From NCBI RefSeq assembly GCF_019578655.1, contig NC_063263.1, forward strand, positions 3,224,001-3,288,000: DNA of 64,000 nucleotides, written 5' to 3'. The notes beneath the pieces were generated by a model. That model did not search any database. It saw only the letters and a program-made list of their open reading frames with translations, and was not told the origin of the DNA. The position numbers and the translations under genes are program-made. This stretch comes from Ricinus communis (Eukaryota; Streptophyta; Magnoliopsida; Malpighiales; Euphorbiaceae). Numbering within the stretch: the stretch's first letter is position 1; each line of letters starts with the position of its first letter. Positions 59,304 to 64,000 of the stretch are shown here, one piece after another.

Positions 59304-60168
59304 TGAGTTCAGATCGTCAGTGGATGTATTATAGGTTTACAAGAGGTATTCTAAACCAAGAACTTTTGGATGGTCTAGAGGCGTTTATTCAATTTGCCTC
59401 TAGTCAATCGAGAAACATGGATATGGACAAGATTAGGTGTCCATATAATCACACCAAGTGTTAGAATATGGCTTTCCATAACCTATATATAGTTAAATAC
59501 CATATGGCAAATTATAGATTTGTACCTGAATATTATGTACGGACAATTCAAGGTGAAACAAGTTGGGATTGACAACATTTCTAATCTCAGTGAAAGAAGT
59601 GGTGTTCTTAGAGAAGAAGTCTATGATCCATATCAGATAATGGTAATGGATGCATCGGTCTTGAATTTAATGTCGATGACATGGAGAAACCCTTTAATAC
59701 TGAAGCATAAATTTTTTATGACATGCTAGAGGCAACATAGTAGGAGTTGTAGTCCAGTTGTAAGAGGTATTTACAGTTATATCTCGTTGCTCAACTAATG
59801 AGCATGAAGTCAGAGAACCACATGTTAGAAAGATACTTTCATCAGATGTGTGAATTGATAAAAGAAATAGTGCCTGAAAATAATGTTAATACTGATAACT
59901 TTACAACACTAAGAAGTTATTTCGTGGTATAGATCTGCCGATTGAAAAGATTGTTTGTTGTTTCAAGTCTAACACCACCATTCTAGGAAGATCAATTGCA
60001 CATATATGTTCCAATACAAAGGATGAAGATCTTGATTCCTTGAATGATGCTGATAATAGGTTAATAGAACTTGCGAATGAAAATGCCAACAATGACGATG
60101 ACTTGGAACTTGATTTGAAAATAGACAACCGGAATGACCAGCCAGATGAAAATTATAATGATAGTTAG
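59304..60168 (+). pseudogene. TNP2-like transposase remains, catalytic core missing
   Basis: It starts ATG and reads MSSDRQWMYYRFTRGIL, then FIQFASSQ and IRCPYNHTKC, the N-terminal transposase-associated zinc-type domain of TNP2 proteins. After stops, a second part resembles the next conserved block: FYDMLEA, RYLQLYLVAQLMSMKSEN, MCELIKEIVPEN, then LFRGIDLPIEKIVCC. It then changes to an acidic tail (NNDDDLELDLKIDNRNDQPD). The large DDE core that should follow is absent, so an internal deletion is inferred. Several in-frame stops occur. Confidence 0.75.
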
Positions 60169-60744
60169 TAATATCATATGTTTTTCTTTTTATAATTCAA
60201 TCATATGTATTATGGCTCTATATTATTTTATGCTATTTTTATATTAACCATAATATTTTTATTTTAAGCTTTTGATATATTTTTTAAATTAATATATGAT
60301 GTTCGTAATATGGAAAGTATAAAATAATTCAGATAGCAGATAGACAATATTATAAGAAGCGTCAAGGATGTTCAGGTCGGCCTTCTACATCAGCCCTACC
60401 CCTTATTCCCTCTCCATCATAGGAAGATAAACCACCCTTTTCTCCATCTTTTACACCCCCACTATGCCCACAACACCACCACCTATCACTTCTATTCCAC
60501 CACCCACTACACTAGTATCACCACCCTTTAGGATCTCACTAGTCTGATCTTCATCAAAGAGTTCTAAGCTTTAGATTTAGGTTGAGAATGAGAGGTTATA
60601 AATTTAAGTATTTATTTGCATATTAAATTACATCATTATAAATATTTTATAATATAAACTAACAGAGTTTTATTATAGTATGCAGGTTGCTATTGTCTCA
60701 TATGTGCTCAACGAGGATCTCTAAGATTCTCAAGAATAGGGTAG

Positions 60745-61690
60745 GGCTACATGTGGAGGTTAGTGCCTAAGAAGACAAAAGGATCATATTTCATTGAGTT
60801 TAAGGTAATACTTGTTATATGATTATAAATTTTTTAATAATATTTAAAATAGATTAATATTAAAATTTTCTTTCATTTTTTATTTGTAGAAAATTTTCAA
60901 TTAGTACTCTAGGTATGAGGAGAGTCTCTGCAGGACTTGGGATGAGCAGGCAACCGAGAGATACTGCGATATGGTCTCGGTTGGAAAAGTAGTGGGAAAC
61001 CTCGATGTGTGCTGGAGGAGAGCTAGACCCACTAAAAAAAATCATTGGAAGAGGCATGAGATGAAGACAATCTTTAAGAACCATCTTACCAAGGTTGCTA
61101 GACATGGTACAGGCCCTACTTGTCACACTGATTGGTCCAGATTGGCCATCGACCATAGAAGGACACTGGTAATAATTGTAAAATTTTAGTTATTTAATTG
61201 CAAGTATTAATTCCATTGTGACTTATAATTAATTTAATCCTTTGTTTTTCTTTTATTTACTCTACTGAGTTGGGTCGCAATCCTACCGCTGATGATCTGT
61301 TCAAGTGGTTGCACAACAAATCCGACGGGTAGTTCATCTACATCAAGTCTAGCAGATCGTTGTAAGTTACTTCTATACTTAAAGATAAATAATTATTCAT
61401 GATATTATACATAAAAGGCTTACATATAATGCTTTTTCTTACAACTTTCAACATTTTGTGGAGGCACAAGCAATTGCTGTATCTCAGCTCGATGAGGGTT
61501 CTTCTGATCCTCCATCGGTTGATATGTCATAGCTGATAGTAGATGTCAGCAGCGGTGAGAAGAAGCAGCACATCTATGGCTTAAGGTTAGAGATGCGGAC
61601 TTTCACATAGCCCTATGGCTTTGGTAGTTCGAGCAACACTTCTTCTGACTAGTCGTGGGAGGAACTTAGGCACGAGCTTTAAGCAAAGGT
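60745..61690 (+). pseudogene. Transposase_24-like second CACTA gene remains
   Basis: Exon-like pieces: ESLCRTWDEQATERYCDMVS, then HEMKTIFKNHLTKVARHGTG with DWSRLAIDHRRTL before a donor near 61168, then LGRNPTADDLFKWLHNK (from about 61269), then FVEAQAIAVSQL and HIYGLRLEM near 61560-61600. These follow the order of plant En/Spm Transposase_24 proteins, which have a GREPTxxElF..TH block and end near a K..R.YGLG segment. In-frame stops are present, so it is not functional. Confidence 0.7.
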
Positions 61691-62528
61691 GGAATTGGAG
61701 TGCGACGATCGCATAACTGAGCTTGATGGACGATGCAACACATGGTACACATGTTTGGCCTTGGCATCATTCCACCACCTATGCCTGCTCGACCAGCCAG
61801 TGCTTCTAGTACTGGTATGCCTGATCCTCCAACAAACCATCATGATGATGACTCCTCTATTGCCTCATATTAGACAATTATCTTCCTTATTTCCATAATA
61901 TTATGTCTTGTAGATTATAACTTCTATTACATTTTATTTATATTTTCAAACTTTCTACTTTTTAAACTTTTTTATAATTGATTAGTTTTATTAAATCTTT
62001 TATATATAATTAATTTTATCATGCATATTTCTCAATTATATTTAATAAATAAGTAAAATATAATTAATATTATATTCATATTAATTATAGAAAACTATTA
62101 GAAAGAAATTATGATTTTAGGGATGGAATAGCGATGGCTAGGAAAAAAGTAAATTTTGCATCAGCAAGGACATTTATTATTTAAAAAATAAAAAACAAAT
62201 ACTGATTGCATAGTGACGGATCGTTAGCGACAGTGATACCGACAACTGTATATATTAATAGTATAACAACAATGTTATCCACCACTAATGTGAAATATGA
62301 CGCTACTTTGGCTATGCTATTAGCAACATCATTCTTGGTCTTACGGACGGTCATGTCATCGCTATATTTAGTGATAGGCATAGATCGCATCATTACTTTT
62401 GTAACAATGCCAATTTTAGCGATGGCATTTGTCTGTCACTATATTGTTGCTACATCATTTTACTAACACTAGCCTCTAGTTTAGTGATGACAACATCCAT
62501 AACTAAACATAGTTTTTTTTATAGAGAA

Positions 62529-64000
62529 CAATGTTTAAATGACAAAAGAAAAAGAGATGTTGACTTTATGAATCACGATCCTTATTCAAGCTTCACGACC
62601 GTAACTCAAGTGTTATTTGTGTGTAGCAATTGCGACATGGCTCTGACAGACATTTAATGCGACATGGCTCTGAAAGTGCATTTGATATGACATGGCTCTA
62701 TCAAGAGCTATAAGCAAAGATTTGGCTCTATGTAACATCTCTTTAGTGGTTTGAGGTTACAATACCCTCTCCAGCGAATATTTATAGTTGATCAACAATC
62801 TCTTTAAAAGTTAATTTATTGCATTTCAATTTCTTGTATTTCAAGCTTATTAGGTTGTTATAAGAGCATTGGAAGCTCCTATGAGGTTTGAGTGTGAGTA
62901 TTTGAATTGAAATATCAGGCTCTTTAATAAAAAAATTAGTAAATATTAGAAATTAGAATTCGGAATCTAATTTCATATTTTCTTGATCATTTTATATTTA
63001 ATGATGATGATGCCTATTATCTATTGAATCTTATTTGAAATTTGAGCCTAACTACCCATGACATTAGAATATGCTAAAAAATGAAAGAGGGAGGCTAAGG
63101 AAAAGACATACTTGAGGAATGAATCATGTTCTTCATACGAGATGGAGGATTACAACTTAGCAAATAATTACAAGGAATGTTTACTACTAGCAACTTTAGT
63201 AGGAGAATTTAATAGTGGCTCTACTAATGGCATAGTCTTATATAAATTATATGAATTATATGAACATTACAAATGAATAATTATTACTATAGAGGTAATA
63301 ATACCCAACAGCTCTTGAAAAAGTAACATTAATACTGGAAAAAGGCCCAAACCTTGTGCTAGCCAAGACAACTTCAGATAAAGCAACCTTTGTAATAATA
63401 AAACATTTTGAAGAAAATCAATAAAAGAAAAACAAAAGCTATCCAAATGCATTACTACAGCAAGTTATACATGTCATAAAGTCTATTTCAAGAGAATATA
63501 GAAGGTTTAACTCTTTAAATTCAATGTCCAAAGGAATATACTAATTATTAACCATATTTCTAGCGCCCCCAAATATTTTATCATAGAGTGTATGATCTCC
63601 TTCTCAATATTAGTCTCATGACACCTCTTAGTCCATCAACAACGTATTGGATAATTCACGCTTTGAAGCCTCCAATACTTTCATGGCACCAAGGTTCAAT
63701 CCAATTCCATTTTTAAATGTCTTTTTTTAATATCTCCAATACTTAGATATATTTCAGGAATAATTTAAATGCGAAAAATATTATTAAATATGAATAAAAG
63801 GTAAAATATGAACTTGAACTTGAATATAAAATTCTGAATACCTATATACCCAATTGACGAGGCAAAGTGTGCATAATTCAAATGAATGATTTATTATGTT
63901 ATCTACTTAGTATTTGGATCTAATTACTAAAATAGTTTCCTTTTTTACATTTTGCAAAATGGTAGCATACTTTCTTTTTTCAAAATGCATCATTTTAAAG
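62529..64000. other. Spacer to the window end, no gene recognised
   Basis: The region contains a triplicated short phrase ATGGCTCT with CGACATGG near 62636-62695 and otherwise AT-rich sequence. The small open frames here have no recognisable content. Confidence 0.5.

Larger units (their letters stand above)
56705..62520 (+). mobile_element. Decayed CACTA (En/Spm) DNA transposon
   Basis: Both outer regions are filled with short subterminal motifs of the TAGCGAYGG/GTCGCTAAA type in either orientation (for example TAGCGATGGATGATAGCTGT near 56961, TTAGCGACGG near 57071, TTAGCGATGG near 57173; at the right GATCGTTAGCGACAG near 62220, TTTTAGCGATGG near 62415). Such motifs are the usual transposase-binding repeats of plant CACTA elements. 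Between them lie a TC-rich leader and remains of two genes, TNP2-like then Transposase_24-like, in the standard order. The exact CACTA ends are not clear; a decayed TTTTTTTATAGAG near 62513-62528 may be the right one. Confidence 0.75.

Noticed and set aside
63267..63452. 61-codon minus-strand frame near the window end
   Set aside because: Leucine/phenylalanine-rich translation of AT-rich DNA, with no start context, domain or neighbouring exon.
1..64000. CRISPR arrays, rRNA genes, complete tRNA genes, operons
   Set aside because: None seen. The window is plant nuclear DNA. The one tRNA-like B box (about 23173-23192) lacks a foldable tRNA around it.

Overview
This is a stretch of plant nuclear DNA. 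The genes have many short exons with GT..AG introns and strongly AT-rich introns and spacers, and plant-specific families are present (PLS-type PPR proteins, Ty1/copia, CACTA, TRIM and MITE elements). A eudicot is very likely. The overall look suggests a rosid such as a member of Euphorbiaceae, but no species call can be supported from sequence alone.

Layout. (1) 335-19890, + strand: nearly all of ATR, the PIKK-family DNA-damage checkpoint kinase. Thirteen exons can be joined in phase, giving about 2610 residues; only the N-terminal exon(s) lie left of the window. Its introns carry a three-LTR tandem TRIM (5847-6386), a complete minus-strand TRIM (9568-10087) and a 3.7 kb organelle-like block (about 10100-13800). 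(2) 21941-23602, - strand: a two-exon PPR gene like Arabidopsis At2g17033. (3) 24890-28845: a decayed Ty1/copia element. (4) 30556-34456, + strand: a DCAF8-type WD40 protein, with a 334 bp Mutator-like MITE in one intron and an expanded Asp-coding GAT tract. (5) 35000-40731: repeat-rich spacer ending in a copia element that has lost its reverse transcriptase but keeps one LTR. (6) 42961-44949, + strand: an intronless PLS-type PPR protein like MEF9 (At1g62260). (7) 45073-46180: a chimeric gene relic containing a piece of ATR followed by the 3' part of the DCAF8 gene, introns included. (8) 46494-54592, - strand: a 14-exon MFS transporter of the At2g16970-16990 family, with an intact hAT-type MITE in an intron. 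(9) 55380-64000: no live gene; an LTR-like block with an 87 bp in-frame duplication, a palindromic element, and a decayed CACTA transposon carrying remains of TNP2-like and Transposase_24-like genes.

The five live genes are ordinary single-copy housekeeping or organelle genes and do not form a pathway. ATR acts in the nucleus on replication stress. The DCAF8 protein is expected to present substrates to CUL4-DDB1 ubiquitin ligase. The two PPR proteins should act on organelle RNA. The MFS protein should be a membrane transporter.

No new biological system was found. The most informative structure is the ATR/DCAF8 relic. It keeps intron sequence, so it arose by DNA-level duplication. It also preserves the empty, pre-insertion site of the MITE now found in the live DCAF8 gene and lacks that gene's long GAT tract, so events at this locus can be ordered.
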